Source: Cafeteria roenbergensis
Taxonomy: Eukaryota; Sar; Bigyra; Bicosoecida; Cafeteriaceae
NCBI GenBank assembly: GCA_008330645.1
Contig: VLTN01000001.1
Coordinates: 682,001 to 746,000 of the forward strand
Length of the DNA stretch: 64,000 nt
Direction: 5' to 3'
Below are positions 25,562 through 37,580 of this stretch, piece after piece. Every line of letters begins with the position of its first letter. The stretch's first letter is position 1. The position numbers and the translations under genes were made by a program. Under the pieces are notes generated by a model that was not told the DNA's origin, searched no databases, and saw nothing but the letters and a program-made list of their open reading frames with translations.

Positions 25562-28500
25562 TCAGCGCTGCGGGATGAGCGCGAGAACGTACACCCAGAC
25601 GGAGAGCACCTGGCCAGGGTAGGGCGTTGTGAGGCAGGCCACCGCGAAGGACGCCCGCGGGTCCTCCACCTCGTGCACAGCGGTGTGGCGCACCGCCTGC
25701 AGCACCGACTGCATGTCCTTGAAGGGCATGTGGACCGGGCAGCCGACCACCTCGTGCCCGGTCACCGCCCTGGCAAGGCGGTGGATGTGGGCCACCGCGA
25801 GGTCGATGCCGCCGCCGCTCCCGGCCGAGTCCCACGCCTCCGCAACGCCCAGCGTGGCGCCCACGGCGGCCGAGCGCTGCTCCAGGCCCCCAAGCAGGCT
25901 GCGCAGGCGTTCCGTGAGCTCCGGGCGGAACGCAGTCCGGGTCGCGAACGGGCGCCGCCAGAGCCTCACGCGCGTGCGGAGCGTGTCCTCAATCTCCGCC
26001 TGCAGCCGCGCCGCGAGCAGGCGCGTTGGCTGCCTGTACAGCACCGGCCCCTGCGCCGGCAGCAGCAGCTCCGACAGCGGGGCGTCTCCCGCCTTGCGAA
26101 ACCGCTGCCACAGGGAGGAGTCCTCCAGAATCCAGCTCATCTCCGAGGGGCGCGAGGCGGCCTGCACATTGGCCCACATGTTGTCCTCGCCGATCACCAG
26201 CCCCACCTCGACCATGGGGATGTCCTGGTCGCGCACGTCGTACGACCGGCCCGTCGCCGCATTCACCAGCACGGTGCGGCTGCCGTCCTCGCGGCGCCGC
26301 AGCACGTACGACGTGTCGCCCTCGGGCACGCCCCGCCCCTGCACGACGTAGGACCTCCACCCCACGAGCCGCTCCGCGGCCGCGACGCCCCCGTCGCCGC
26401 CGCCCCTGCCCCGCCCCAGCGCCGCCTCCTCCCCCTCCACCTCGGCGTCGTCCCCGCCCTCCTCGCCGACGTCCTCGTAGTCGCCCTCCACCGCGGACTG
26501 GCGCACCGCCGCGGCCTCCTCCGCCGCCAGCAGAGCCTCCCTCGCCTTGGCGGCGCGGTCCCCACCCGCCGCCCTGCCCTCGAGGTAGCGGAGCAGGTTG
26601 CAGAGCATCACGGCGTGCTCCTCCCAGTCGCCGGCCCCCATCTCCAGGCACTCAGCCGTGGTGGTCCAGACGTCAGCGTTTCGCCCGAACGCGTCCCAGT
26701 CGCTCACGAACGGCAGGAGCGACACGTAGCGGATGCATGCCTCGGGGGAGGCGAGGCGGGGGGACCGCGACGCGTTGTACTGCCGGAAGGGAACCGGGCA
26801 CTCCTCCAGGGCGGGCTCCCCGGCGCCGGCGCCGGCCCCGGCACCGCCGCTGCGGCCGCCCGCTCCGCCGCGGGACGAGGCGGGGCCCCCGATGCGCCGG
26901 TACCGCACCTCCGCGCCGGGGCTGGGGGGCGGGGGCTGCGGGGTGACGAACTCGGAGGCCAGGCGGGGGTCGCCGTCGAGATCCAGGACGACGGCCGTGT
27001 AGGGGCGGGTGGGGAACTTTGCGCGCAGGCGCTCGGTCCAGGCGTTGGCCTCGTGGAGGAGGCGGCGGCGTAAGGCCTCAGCGGCGTTGGCAGCCTCCGT
27101 CGTGGTCCTCGCGGCGGCTGACGCGGCAGCGGCGTTCTTGCGCCTGGCCTGGGTGTCGCGCCCGCCGATGATGCGGCCGCCGGCGACGCGCCGCCGCCCG
27201 CCCCCCAGCCGGTCCAGCGCGGCCTGAACGGCGCCGTCGTCGTCGTCCAGGGGCGGGAGCGGCGGGTCCACGGTGACGGCTAGGTACACGAAGCTTGCGT
27301 TCCCGGCGGCCTCCGCGGCCGTCAGCATCGTCCCCGCAAACCGCGTCACCGTCTCCGCCTCCTCCTCCTCCGCCCGCATCGCCGCCAGCGCCGCCAGGTC
27401 CGCGCCACCCCCCGCGCCCCGCCGCCTCGTGAGGCCCTCGCCGGCGTCCTCCCCCCGCATGCCCCCCATGGTCGCGGCCCCAGTGGCCGCCACGCCGGCC
27501 TGGCGCAGCGTGTCCCGCTGCCTCAGGCTCTGGTATCCCATCACGAGCGGGGGCGAGTGCAGCGGGAACTCGCCCTCGATGCGGCCCTGGTCGTACAGCG
27601 CGCTGAACGGGATGGTCACCCGCCCCAGGTACCGCCGATCCACCCGCGTCTCGTGCCGGCGCAACGTTGCCCCGCCCCGGGCCGGCCGGAGCACCTTGAC
27701 GTTGTCGTGGAGCAGGATCTCCACCGAGTCCCTCACGCTGGCAAGCTGGGCCGGCGAGAGGCCCTCCCCGCCCGCGTCCAGCGGCACGCGGAGCACCTCG
27801 TTCCACTCGGACGTCGAGCCCATGCGGCAGGACCCGCGGGACATGCTGCCGCGAAACCGCAGCGTGAAGCTGGAGTCGACGTCGGGGTCCTTCATCCCGC
27901 CCTCCCCAGCGGCCATAGCGGCGTCCACGGGATCCCCGCGACGGGCCAGGGAGCCGGCCGCGCCCCCCGTCTGGCTGTGGGCGAGGGACCCGGCCACGAT
28001 GGCGCGGCCGTCCACCATGTAGGCCGCTCGCACCGGAATGTTCCGCGCCCGCACCACCTGCACGCAGATCTCGTGGGTCACCCCCATGTCGCCGCCCACG
28101 GGCGCAGTGGCGGACGCGGCCGCAATGCTGCCCGCCAGCGTGCTCGCCTGCGCGGCGGGCCGGAGGGGCCGCCTGGGCTCGAACAGCTGCCCGATCCACG
28201 AGAGGTCGATCAGGCCGATCACGGTGGGAAGCGGTGCGTCTCTCACCACCTCGGCGAGGCGGGGGCCCCGCGCCAGCCGTCGCTTCGTCTTTCCGCCCCG
28301 GGAGGCCTCCACACGCTGCAGGAAGGCCTTGACCCGGTTCAGGACGGACGCCTGGACGGAAGCTGCCGTGCCCGCCGCGAGACCCTCCCCGTCCGCGAAG
28401 GCGATCGCGGCCTGACCCCCCTGCTCCTGCAGCCGCCGCTTCCGCGCGGCCTCGGCCTCCTCCGCCGCGCGCTCGTCGTAGGCAGCCAGCCGCGCCAGCT

Positions 28501-31500
28501 CGGGGTCGGCCGCAACCTCGGCGTCCGTCATGGGGAGCGGGCGCCGAGGCAGCAGGTGGGCGGCGCGGCCGCGAAGACGCAGCAGCCGGTGGCGCTTGGC
28601 CGTCTTCCCCTGCAGCTGCCGCTTCAGGCCCGTCACGATGGCCTGCGTGCTCACCCCCGCCAGGGCCCCTCCCTTGCTCCGGCGGAACGCGTGGGCCAGC
28701 TGCGTCAGCACGGACGGCGGCAGAGCCGCAAACGCGAGCTTGTCCGAAAGCGCCGCAGCGCGAAACCGCTCCGACGCGGCTGCGATTGCGCGCGCCTCCG
28801 CGGCCCGCTGCCTGGCCGCCGCCCCCGTGCCGGTGGCCAGGGCGCCGCCGCCTGCTGCGCCGACGACCAGCGCGTTGCGGGGGTCGTTGGGGTCGATCGT
28901 GCGCTGCGCGAGGCCGGGGTCCACGGCGAGGGCGGCGCGGAGGGCGCCCCTGCCAGTCGTGTCGCGGAGGGTGGCGAACTGGGGCGCCGCAGCGGAGGCC
29001 GCTCCGGCCGTGGCAGAGTGCACCACGCCCGAGCTCGCGCCGGCAGCGACGCTCCCCACGTGAACGCCCATGCCAGACATCTCCAATACGAGCCCTTCCA
29101 CCCTGTGGGTGCCGTCCCGCCCCTCCACGAGGGTCAGCGACGGCGCGGGCAGAGCGCCTGCGCGCCAGGCGACGGTGACGCCGACGGAGCCAGCAGTGCG
29201 GCGGTCTCGCAGCTGCGGCCCGCCGTCGGAGCCGCCGTCGCGACGCCTCCCTGCGCCGATACTCGTGCCGCCGCGCGTTCCGACAGCGGCGGTGGCGGCC
29301 GCAGCGGCGGCAGCGGCGGCAGAGCCGTCTCCCGCCCCGGCGCCCCCCGCCCGCTCCTGCTGGTTCCGAAGCACTCCGAGGAACGAGGTCTCGTGGTCCA
29401 TGGCCGTCACGCTCGCAAACCGGAAGGGTGCGTCCACGGCCGGCAGGGACGTCACCGGCACCGCGGCCGGGCCAAGCACGCCGGGGACGGGCGCGAGCAC
29501 CCCCGCCACCAGCGTGTCGTAGAGGAAACCAGCCTCCCACAGCTCAACGGACACGCTCTTCGGGCGCCGGAACACGCGGGCGGTGGCGGAGGCGCCAAAG
29601 TGGGCCGAGAAGGACGGCCAGCCCAGCGGCACCGGCGCCGTCTGCAGGAGCGCCTGTCCGTTGACCAGGACCCGCGCGCGAAGGCGCGTGCGCTCGACGG
29701 CAGCCCGCCGCCGCTGCTCGTACGCGGGAACCAGGGTCAGGGGCGTGAGGATGGTGGCGTCGCTCGAGAGGTCGGGGATGTACTCGCCACCGTCCCCGTC
29801 CACACCGCCGCACTCGTCGGGGGGCGCGAGGCCCCGTGCCACTGCCGCCAGGCGGGCAACGACGGCGCGGCCTCGGCGGATGACTGCGGCGGCGCGAGGG
29901 TCGCGCCCCATGCGCAGCCGCAGGTCTGAGAGCAGAGCCGCGACCACGCGAAGCGACCCGATGCTAGGGGCCTTGGCGGGACCCAGACACACGGGAGCGT
30001 CGTCCTCGCCGTCGTCGCCGCCGCCGTCGGCCAGGGCGGGGCCGGCGCCGGACCCGCCGGTGTTCATCCGAGCCCGGCTCAGGCGGCGGTGGAGCCTGCG
30101 AACCCGGGGGGTGGATCCGACAGAGCCGGGCTCCGGGCCGCCCGCACCCCCGTCCCGCCGCCTCCACGGCAGCACGGGCACCAGCTTGAGCACGACGGGC
30201 GTGTTGGTGGTTCGCTGGGCGCTGCGCACCCTCTTCACGGCGGTCCACCGCCGGTAGAGCCGCGTCATGGTGTCGCTCTGGAACAGCCACTCCTCGCGGC
30301 GCTCCTCCACGTGAGACACGGCGTCGGCGCACCGAGCCAGCAGCTGCATGTCGTCGTCACGGGACCAGGACCACCCGGCGGGGGGCGGCGGCGGCGGGGC
30401 GAGCGGGGGAGCGCCGGCCTCGGACACGGTGTGGCGCTGCCGCCGTCCGCGGCCCCGCCCGCTGCCTCCGACGCCGACGCCGGCGGCGTCGCCGTCCGCG
30501 TCCTCATCCTCGTCGGCGTCGGCGTCGGCCTCGTCATCGTCGCCACGCGGCGCCCCGGCCGCCCGGGCGTTCCCTCCCCCCGCCGCACCGCCGTCCTCCT
30601 CATCGTCGTCGTCCCCAGGGTAGTGCCGGTGGGTGGACTCCACCTCCGGCAGCAGCGCAGCCAGCCTGGCGTCGAACGCCGCAAGCAGCCCGGCCGTCAT
30701 CCGCGAGAGCACGTCCTCCACGTCCACGCGCAGCCCCGCCACCACCCTGTCCTCCTCGCTGAACAGGGGGTGGTCGTTCAGCACGATGGTGCCCACGCCC
30801 ACCTCCAGCACCGCCGGTCGCGCCTCGATCCGCACGCCCAGCTCCCCGGGCGGGCACAGCGGGGACGCGCGCAGCTCTACCGACGACGCGTCCCGCAGCG
30901 CAGGCGCCAGGTGCCGCCGCCTGCGCTGCTGGCGCCTCCTCCTCGCGGCGTCGGGCCCGGCCTCGGCGTCGTCGCGGCCGTAGTCGTCCGACTCATCGGA
31001 CTCCTCCCGGATGACGTCATCGGCGTTGGCGGCGTCGCCTTGCCAGGCCCCTGCCTGTGACGCGAGGCCCCGGAGCTTCGTTCCCCCCGACCCCGGCCGG
31101 ATCTTGACAACGCGCGACGGCGCGTCGCTCACAGGGGTCTCCGTCCGCGGCCCCAGCCCCGCCGCCTCCCAGCCCCTGCCCACCACGGCCGAGAAGTCCT
31201 CCGCCTGCTCCAGGCTGTCGGGAGAGTACCAGGGCGGCACGTCGACTGGCTCGCCCGCCTCGGCCACGCCGTCCTCGTCAGAGCCACCGCTGCCGCTGCC
31301 GCTGCCGCTGCCCGCGCCGCCAGCGTGAACCTCCTCTCCACCTCCTGCGCGCCGCCGGCGCCGGCGCCGATCGCCGCTCTTTCGCCTTCGCCTGACGCCG
31401 TCGTTTGCGCCACCGGCGTCTCCCCGCGCCTGCTCCGAGCCGCTGCTGTCAACGTCACTCCCCTTCCCCTCCGCCTCCGCCTCAGCACGCGCATGGCGCC

Positions 31501-31845
31501 CCTGGGAACCAACAGCCGCCTCGCCGGCGCGCGGCCGGACGCCGTTGCGCCTGCCGCCCCCCCGCCGCCCGGAGGCTCCAACGCCGTCTTCTCCCGCCTC
31601 GGCCCTGGCTCGGTGCAGGTCTGCGGAGCGAAGGGCGGACGCCTCCACGCGCGAGCCGTACAGGCCGGCTCTGGCTCTGCCCCGCGCCGCCGACAGCGCC
31701 AGCGCCCACAAAGCTGCGTCCCCTACCCCCGCCAGGTGGCTTCGGAACAGGCCGTCCGTCAGCTCGGGGCCAGTCGCCACGCCGTCGGCGCGGGCGCCGC
31801 TCGTTCCCAGCCCGTCATCGGTCACGGCCGTCGCTCCACCCGCGC

Positions 31846-31882
<37 letters not shown>

Positions 31883-33304
31883 CGCACCAGCGGCCCCGCC
31901 CCCCCTCGGAGCGGGTCCTCCCGTGCGCGGACCGCGCTTCCCCCCAAGCCTCCTCACTCCCCTTGCCGAGCCCGCCCGCTCCGCCGCCAGCTCGTCGAAG
32001 ATGGCAAGCGCTAGCCGGTGGACCGCCTCGGCCTCGCGCTGCAGAGGCGACATCGGCGCAGACGACCCCACCAGCAGGCCTGCGCGGCGAAACCGCTGCA
32101 GCCGCTCCTGCTCCCGCTGCGCGGGGGTCTTGAGCCGCTCGTCCGCCTCCTGGCGCCGCCGCCAGGCCTCTTCCGTCTCTGAGGCGGCGCGCGGCGGGGG
32201 AGGGGGCACCCACGCCGACCACAGCCCTGCCGCTGCGTCCAGCGCCGGGCGCAGGGGCTCTGCCACAGCGTCCTCCGCGGCCTCCTCCAGGGGCGCCACC
32301 GTCCCGTACGTGCTCGCCCTGCTCCAGGCCGCAGCGCCGCCGACGCCCCACAGCCTGCGCCGCACCGCAGCAGACCCCGCCTCCCCGAAGGCGGGCAGCT
32401 CCGCCAGTGAGGCGTCCGCGTCGGGAAGCCAGCGGGCAGTCAGCAAGCTCGCAAAGCCGCCGAGCACGGCCGAGGTGATGGCGTCGAGCCCCGAGGCGCC
32501 CCCGGCCCCGCTGATGCTGGACCACCCGACGGAGCCCACGGCAGGGCGGCCCCTGTAGACGGGCGCCGGAGCCAGCGCGGCGACGGGCCGGCGGTGCACG
32601 AGCTTCGGCTCGTCCCAGCGAAACCGCTCTCGCCTGTCCGGGATGCCGCCCACGAAGGAGTCGACGTCGTTGAGCGGCTTCTTCTCGCCCGCGACCTCGT
32701 CGGCGTCCGGGTCCAGCGCGGCCTCGTCTGCCTCGGCCTCGGCATCCAGGGCGCCATCGCTGCCCGCCGGCTGCCTGCGGCCCCGGCGCCTGGCAGACGC
32801 GCCGCGTGGGCCTGCGGGGCTGGACTGGTTCCGCGCGAACTGCACGCTGCGCTGCCGGTCCGACGCGCGCTCTCCGCGCGGCGCGGTTGCCGACCTGCTC
32901 GCCGCCCGGCTTGGCGGCCTGTCTCCGGGCGCTCGACGGGCCAGCGCCTTCCCGTCCCGGTCCCTGCCCGCGCTTGGGGCGGCCCTGCCGCCTGCCGGGC
33001 GAGCGCCCAGGGGCACCGGGCGGCCCAGGCCGAGCCTGTCGCCCGCAGAGCTGCCGCCGCCGTTGGCAGGCCCGCCGGCCTCGCTGTTCGAACCCGCGCG
33101 TGCTGCGGGCGCGGCAAGCAACGCGAAGGCGGGCGGTGCGCACGGTCAAATGCGCGCATGGCCGGCTGCCATTCTCGAGGCGCGGCGCGGACGGGCTGTC
33201 GACGGGGGAAACACGCGGAATCGCCGAGCTCATGCCGTTGCTGCTGGAGCGGCGGCCGGCCGAGGCCGCTCACCTGGTGCGTCCTGGTTCATGGTTCTGG
33301 ACAT
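25562..33304 (-). CDS. CC2D2A: CC2D2A-like ciliary transition-zone protein (2 exons, 2,523 aa)
   Basis: Exon 1 is only 33304-33274 (MSRTMNQDAP plus one base); exon 2 is 33102-25562. The phase-1 junction fits a GTGAGC donor and CCCGCAG acceptor, and the big exon has no ATG of its own near its 5' end. Recognisable CC2D2A parts are a central C2 domain (about residues 1680-1865: ICVQVVRARNIPVRAA, VDSSFTLRFRGS, GRVTIPFSALYDQGRIEGEF), and a C-terminal transglutaminase-like region (about 2130-2330: RYVSLLPFVSDW, GRGVPEGDTSYVLRR, MVEVGLVIGEDNMWANV) running to the conserved end near 2523. CC2D2A belongs to the MKS/B9 module that gates the ciliary transition zone. Human CC2D2A is about 1,620 residues; the excess here is Ala/Gly/Arg/Asp-rich disorder in the N-terminal half. 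Confidence 0.85.
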
Positions 33305-33721
33305 TTTTCGAAGCAGCGACTTGGCCACATCCTCCCCCGACGTGCCGGCGTCGGCTGCCATGGGCTCGGCGCCGCGCGGGCTGCGTGCGGGGCGGGCGTT
33401 GTGGCCGTCCCAGTTTCAAACGCTGCCCCGACTCTGGGCGGTCCGCCGCGATACTCGCTCTGCATAGTTCGGCTGCGCGGGCTGGGGACTGGCTCTCTGC
33501 CGTCTGCGAGGCAGGGTGCGGCGCTCGCCCGTCCCGTCCCTCGCTTCGCGTGGCTGGTGAGTGCGTGGCGACTGTGTGCCGCGGGTGTGCGTGGCGCGTG
33601 CATGCCTGCGCAGCGGCGAAAATGCCCCCAGCAAACCGTGTTGATCGGTGCCGCACAGCAACACAGCACCTGCCGTCGCAGCACGGCCCGCAGCCCAGAC
33701 GCGAGCAAGCAGGTGGAAAGC
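33305..33721. other. Intergenic region between CC2D2A-like and RPL12 genes
   Basis: About 417 bp holding the CC2D2A promoter and the RPL12 3' end, both genes being on the minus strand. Open frames here are shadows or lack family support. Confidence 0.4.
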
Positions 33722-34470
33722 TCAAGCATCGCCGACGGTGACGTCGCCGCTGTCGATCATGCCCTGGATGTCACGCGGGTGCTTGCCGTTGACGGAGCAG
33801 CCCACGGAGAAGCACGTGCCGAGCACCTCCTTCACGGTGCCGGAGAACTCGCGAGCCTGAGAGCTGGCGCGCATGGTGCGGGCGATGTCGATCACCTGGT
33901 CCATGGTGAGGTTGCCGTCGTGCACGACCTCCTTGACCTTCTTGCGGTCACGGCACACGCCGAGCGCCTTGAGGATAAGGGGCGCGGTGGTGGGGATCAC
34001 ATCAACGCCGGCCTGGCGGTTCTGGATGGTGATCTTCACCATCACCTTGATGCCCTTCCACTCCTTGGTGGCGGCCTGGATGTCATCTCCGACCTTCTTG
34101 GGGGACTGCGGGGGAGCCGGAGGGAGGGGCGGGAAGGGGGGGGCAGGCCGCGTGGAGACGGGGAGAACCGGGGCGACGCTGCGCACGGCTGGCGGCCGTC
34201 GCCGGGGCGTGCTGGCGTCTGAGAGCCTCGGCCCAGGTCCTCCGCCGGCTACTTCGCCCCGGACTGCCGCGGGCAGGCGTTCCCAGGGCGCGCGCTCCGT
34301 TGCGAGGCCAGGGCGGCTGGCCGCGAGCGGGGCTATCGTCCGAAGGGGGGGCTCACCATGCCGAGGGGGCCGAGCTTGGGGGCAAGCACGGACGGGGGGG
34401 CCGGGTCGCCGCCGGTCACCTTCATGAAAAGGTACTTGGCGTCGGCCGAGGCATCAGGCTTAGGGGGCAT
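33722..34470 (-). CDS. RPL12: 60S ribosomal protein L12 (uL11), 2 exons, 165 aa
   Basis: Exon 1 is 34470-34357 (38 codons from MPPKPDASADAKYLFMKV) and exon 2 is 34105-33722 (127 codons plus stop), joined in phase 0 with GTGAGC and CCGCAG. The product is exactly the usual 165 residues. It keeps the N-terminal PKLGPLGM segment, the KKVGDDIQAATKEWKGIKVM core, and the C-terminal rRNA-binding part ending in HPRDIQGMIDSGDV. uL11 forms the base of the ribosomal stalk at the GTPase-associated centre. Confidence 0.97.
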
Positions 34471-34961
34471 GCTGCAGCGGGGGGAAAGGGGCGGGCAAGG
34501 GGAGGCGAGCAGCGATTTGCGATGGCTGCGCAGTCTGCTGCGCGCTTGCTCGCCGTGCCAACGCTGCAGTCCCGCCGCAGCGCGCGGTCGCTGCCACAGT
34601 GAGCACGCGCGACGCCCAAGGGCTCGAGGGCAGCCCTCACTTGAAGCTCCGGCGTCTGCTCCGGGGGTGGCGGCCGTGCTGCGGGCACGAGTCTCTGCCG
34701 TCACGGCTGTTGTGCGCAGAGCGACGCTGTCCCGAGGTTAGGGTTCTTCGATGCTCGATCGCGACCGCCTCGAACTCTGGTTTTTTTGCCTGCTGGCTTT
34801 GAGCCAGCCGCGACCAGCTCACACTCACACGCTGCCGCGTTTCCGGGCGCCGCTCTCGCCCGCGCCGCGCCCTCCGCGCCGTGGCCTGCCCTGCCGCGGG
34901 CGTGCCTTGCCGGGGGCGCGCTCCGTCCTGAGCCGGAGGCGCGGGGCCGCTGTCCCGCAGC
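34471..34961. other. Intergenic region upstream of RPL12
   Basis: About 490 bp containing the RPL12 promoter and the 3' end of the next gene. A single TTAGGG near 34738 is not a telomeric array. Nothing else was recognised. Confidence 0.4.
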
Positions 34962-37232
34962 TCAGCCGGTCCGCAGCGCCACTCTGCCGTCGCGGTCGTA
35001 GCCCGTTGGGTCGGACCGCAGCAGCAGCATGGGCCCTATGACGGGGATTTTGAAAAGGGCGAAGGGCAGCGCCAGCAGGCCGAACGCGCAGCGGATCCAG
35101 TACGCCGTCGCGAGCGTGCGCCATGTCACGCCCCCGACCAAAAACACTGCCGCAACCGCGCTCGCGCACGCGAGCGTCACCACGGTAAAGTACCACAGCA
35201 GCTGCTGAAGCTCCCCGCCGCGCACGCGCGGGTGTGCGCCGTACCACGGGCGAAGCAGCGCAGACGGCTTGTCCGCGGCGCCGTCGTCCTGCAACGCTGC
35301 GGGCGCCCGACCGCCCTCCCCGTCGGACGATGCGTCGGCGCGCCCGCCGCGCCGGTGCGAGAGCCTCGACGTGTAGGGGAGCATCGCAAACGACGCGAGG
35401 ACCAGGGTCGCCTGCACCAGGAAGAAGACGGCGTCCATGACCGAGGCGCGCGGCCCGTAGACCGCGCAGGCCGGGCAAGTGCCCGCCGCTCCCGCAAGCG
35501 GAAGCGCCCCTTCGGCCTCCGCGCCCGCTCCCCACCGCAGCCCCTCCACGACGCCCCTGGCCCACTGCCCCGCGCTCTCGGCCGCCCATCCGCTGATCCA
35601 TCGCGAGTCCGGGACCGTCGCGGAGTCGCAGGGAACGTGCTCCGGCATCCACGCGGAGCACGCTAGCAGGGTCGCCGCGCCGCTCACCAGCGCGTACATG
35701 CCCACCGACAGGAAGCTCGAGGACTCGAACGTGACGATGAAGTCCGCCACCCGCCCCTCGTCGCGCCGGTCGTGCATCAAAAACACAACCACCCACCACA
35801 GCTGTCCCAGCACCGGCGTCGCGCCCAGCGCGTGCAGCCCCCACCACAGGGGGTCCTTGGTGCACGCCCACAGGCTGCGGTCGAACGGCGCCAGCGTGTA
35901 CAGCACCCACGCGCGAAACCGCAACCACCGTCCGCGGGCAGTTGCCCACACGGCCGCCGCTCGGGCGCGCGAGCTGCCGCCGCCGCGCAGCGCACCCACC
36001 CCCGCGGACGCCGCGCCGTCACCGCTGCCTCCGTCACTGCCGCAAAGGCCAGTCGTGGGCGCTGCCTCCTCGCCCCCCCCGGCGGCAGTGCTCGCAGCGC
36101 CGACGCTCGCAGCGCCGAGCGCCGACTCACGGCCGCGTCCCTCAGATCCGTACGACACGCCGCCCCGCTCCGCCCCTCGCGCAGGCAAGAGCGCCTCCCC
36201 CAGCGTCAACTGGCGCATCCACATCGGCACGGGGGCGAGCCGTGGCACGATCCGCGCCTCGCCCTGGTGCCCTGCCCTCGCCACCGCCAGCCAGCTGCCA
36301 CCGCCCCCACCGGGCGTGCCCGCGTCCGCTTCCGCGACCCCACGCCCCGGCGACCCCGTCAGGGCGCGGGCACCCGCGCCGCCCTCGCCGGGCGACAGGC
36401 CCGCGCAACCAGGGTCGGGCGGGAGCGTCGCCGGCAGGCGCAGCTGCCCTGCCGCCCCGCGGTCCTCGCTGCCCGCCCTGCTGCGCCCGCTGCTTGTCAC
36501 CATGCTTGACGCGTCCCCACCCGAGTCGCTGTCCGATATGCGGGGCGGCGTGGCCTCGCCTACCGGCTCTGCCGGCTGCAGCGGCCCGAGCATGCTGATG
36601 CGGAGGCCGCGGCGGAGGCGGGCGCTCACGGCGGCGCGAATGCGGGGCGTCACTCGCGCGATGGCGAGGCGGACGATGCGGCGAACTGCGGGCGGCATGT
36701 CAGGGTCGAGCGCCGCCCTCTCGACGAGCAGGCTTGCGGCAGCCGACGCCTGGCCGACGCGGCGCTCCAGCTCACGGTCCAGGGCAGCGTGTGCTGTCGT
36801 GACGGTCGCGGCGAGGGCGGACCCCACAAGGGCGGTGGCACCGGCCCGCGCGTTTTCGGCAGCGCGGGTCACCGACTGCAGGGCCACGGCGCTCGCGCGG
36901 CCGGCTGCCACCACGGCCATGCGCGCCGCCGACTGCACTCGTTCCGTCACTGGCTCCGCAACGCCCTCCGCCGCGCGGGCGAGCTCGGAGGGAGCCAGCA
37001 GCACGAGCAGCGAGGCTGCGAGCCCTGCTGCAAGTGCCGCTGCGCCCCCTGGGCCGAGGTTCTTGGCCACCCCGGGAGCCGAGGACAGCGCGCGCACCAC
37101 CCACTGGATCACCGACAGGACGCCCGACCGTCCCTTGGACAAGGCGGCGAGCACCACGACAGTGGCGGCCGCAGAGGCGCCCCGGCCGGGCGCCCCGCCC
37201 ATTGCCCTCGCGAGCACCCGGGCCTCGGACAT
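34962..37232 (-). CDS. Multi-pass membrane protein of unknown function (756 aa)
   Basis: A single exon; I start at the first ATG (37232), since the frame's farther start is GTG. The first ~250 residues are Ala-rich amphipathic helices. The second half has about six hydrophobic segments, including ALGATPVLGQLWWVVVFLM, FLSVGMYALVSGAATLL, DAVFFLVQATLVLASFAML and TWRTLATAYWIRCAFGL. A conserved-looking block reads LAPFDRSLWACTKDPLWW, and a short tail has KIPVIGPMLL and PTGYDRDG. I have the impression of similar uncharacterised proteins in other microbial eukaryotes, but cannot name a family. Linkers are Gly/Ser/Pro-rich. No enzyme motif was seen. Confidence 0.6.
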   Translation of the reverse strand: MSEARVLARAMGGAPGRGASAAATVVVLAALSKGRSGVLSVIQWVVRALSSAPGVAKNLGPGGAAALAAGLAASLLVLLAPSELARAAEGVAEPVTERVQSAARMAVVAAGRASAVALQSVTRAAENARAGATALVGSALAATVTTAHAALDRELERRVGQASAAASLLVERAALDPDMPPAVRRIVRLAIARVTPRIRAAVSARLRRGLRISMLGPLQPAEPVGEATPPRISDSDSGGDASSMVTSSGRSRAGSEDRGAAGQLRLPATLPPDPGCAGLSPGEGGAGARALTGSPGRGVAEADAGTPGGGGGSWLAVARAGHQGEARIVPRLAPVPMWMRQLTLGEALLPARGAERGGVSYGSEGRGRESALGAASVGAASTAAGGGEEAAPTTGLCGSDGGSGDGAASAGVGALRGGGSSRARAAAVWATARGRWLRFRAWVLYTLAPFDRSLWACTKDPLWWGLHALGATPVLGQLWWVVVFLMHDRRDEGRVADFIVTFESSSFLSVGMYALVSGAATLLACSAWMPEHVPCDSATVPDSRWISGWAAESAGQWARGVVEGLRWGAGAEAEGALPLAGAAGTCPACAVYGPRASVMDAVFFLVQATLVLASFAMLPYTSRLSHRRGGRADASSDGEGGRAPAALQDDGAADKPSALLRPWYGAHPRVRGGELQQLLWYFTVVTLACASAVAAVFLVGGVTWRTLATAYWIRCAFGLLALPFALFKIPVIGPMLLLRSDPTGYDRDGRVALRTG

Positions 37233-37580
37233 GTGGGGCAACACTCGCCCGGCTGGAGGTCAGTCGTGCCAGCGCCGCCCAACCTGGGCCCGTTGCCCGG
37301 GTGGTGGCTCGGTGCTGCGCAAGTGTGCGCGGCGCGCGGCAGCGACTCTCGCTGAGCCTTGCGGCGAGTGGCGTTGCGATTGAGGGCTGCAACTCTGCAG
37401 CGCGCGACAGCCAGACCCTGTCGACGGCGACCGGACTCACACATCATGCACATGCAAGGGGCGCTGCCAGCGAGTGCAAACGGTGCGCACTGTGCACCGA
37501 GCCGCGCGCCACAGAGCGCCTGCCACGCCAGGTTGCAATAGGCCATCGAACGGCTGGTCTCGACGCGCGTCCCGCCACGG
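37233..37580. other. Intergenic gap between two minus-strand membrane protein genes
   Basis: About 350 bp holding one promoter and one 3' end; nothing recognised. Confidence 0.35.

Noticed and set aside
27078-29540. 820-codon minus-strand open frame overlapping CC2D2A in another frame
   Set aside because: Composition is typical of a frame-shifted GC-rich gene (very high Arg and Gly) and it competes with recognised CC2D2A sequence.
27557-29929. 790-codon plus-strand open frame antisense to the CC2D2A-like gene
   Set aside because: It is Arg/Ala/Gly/His-rich with no recognisable domain, and lies over conserved C2-domain coding sequence on the other strand. High GC leaves few stop codons in shadow frames.
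33122-33233. MSSAIPRVSP... as first exon of CC2D2A
   Set aside because: It would need an intron of about 35 nt and its phase (0) does not match the phase-1 acceptor, unlike the 33304-33274 exon.
34735-34745. TTAGGG telomere-type word
   Set aside because: A single copy only, with no tandem array.
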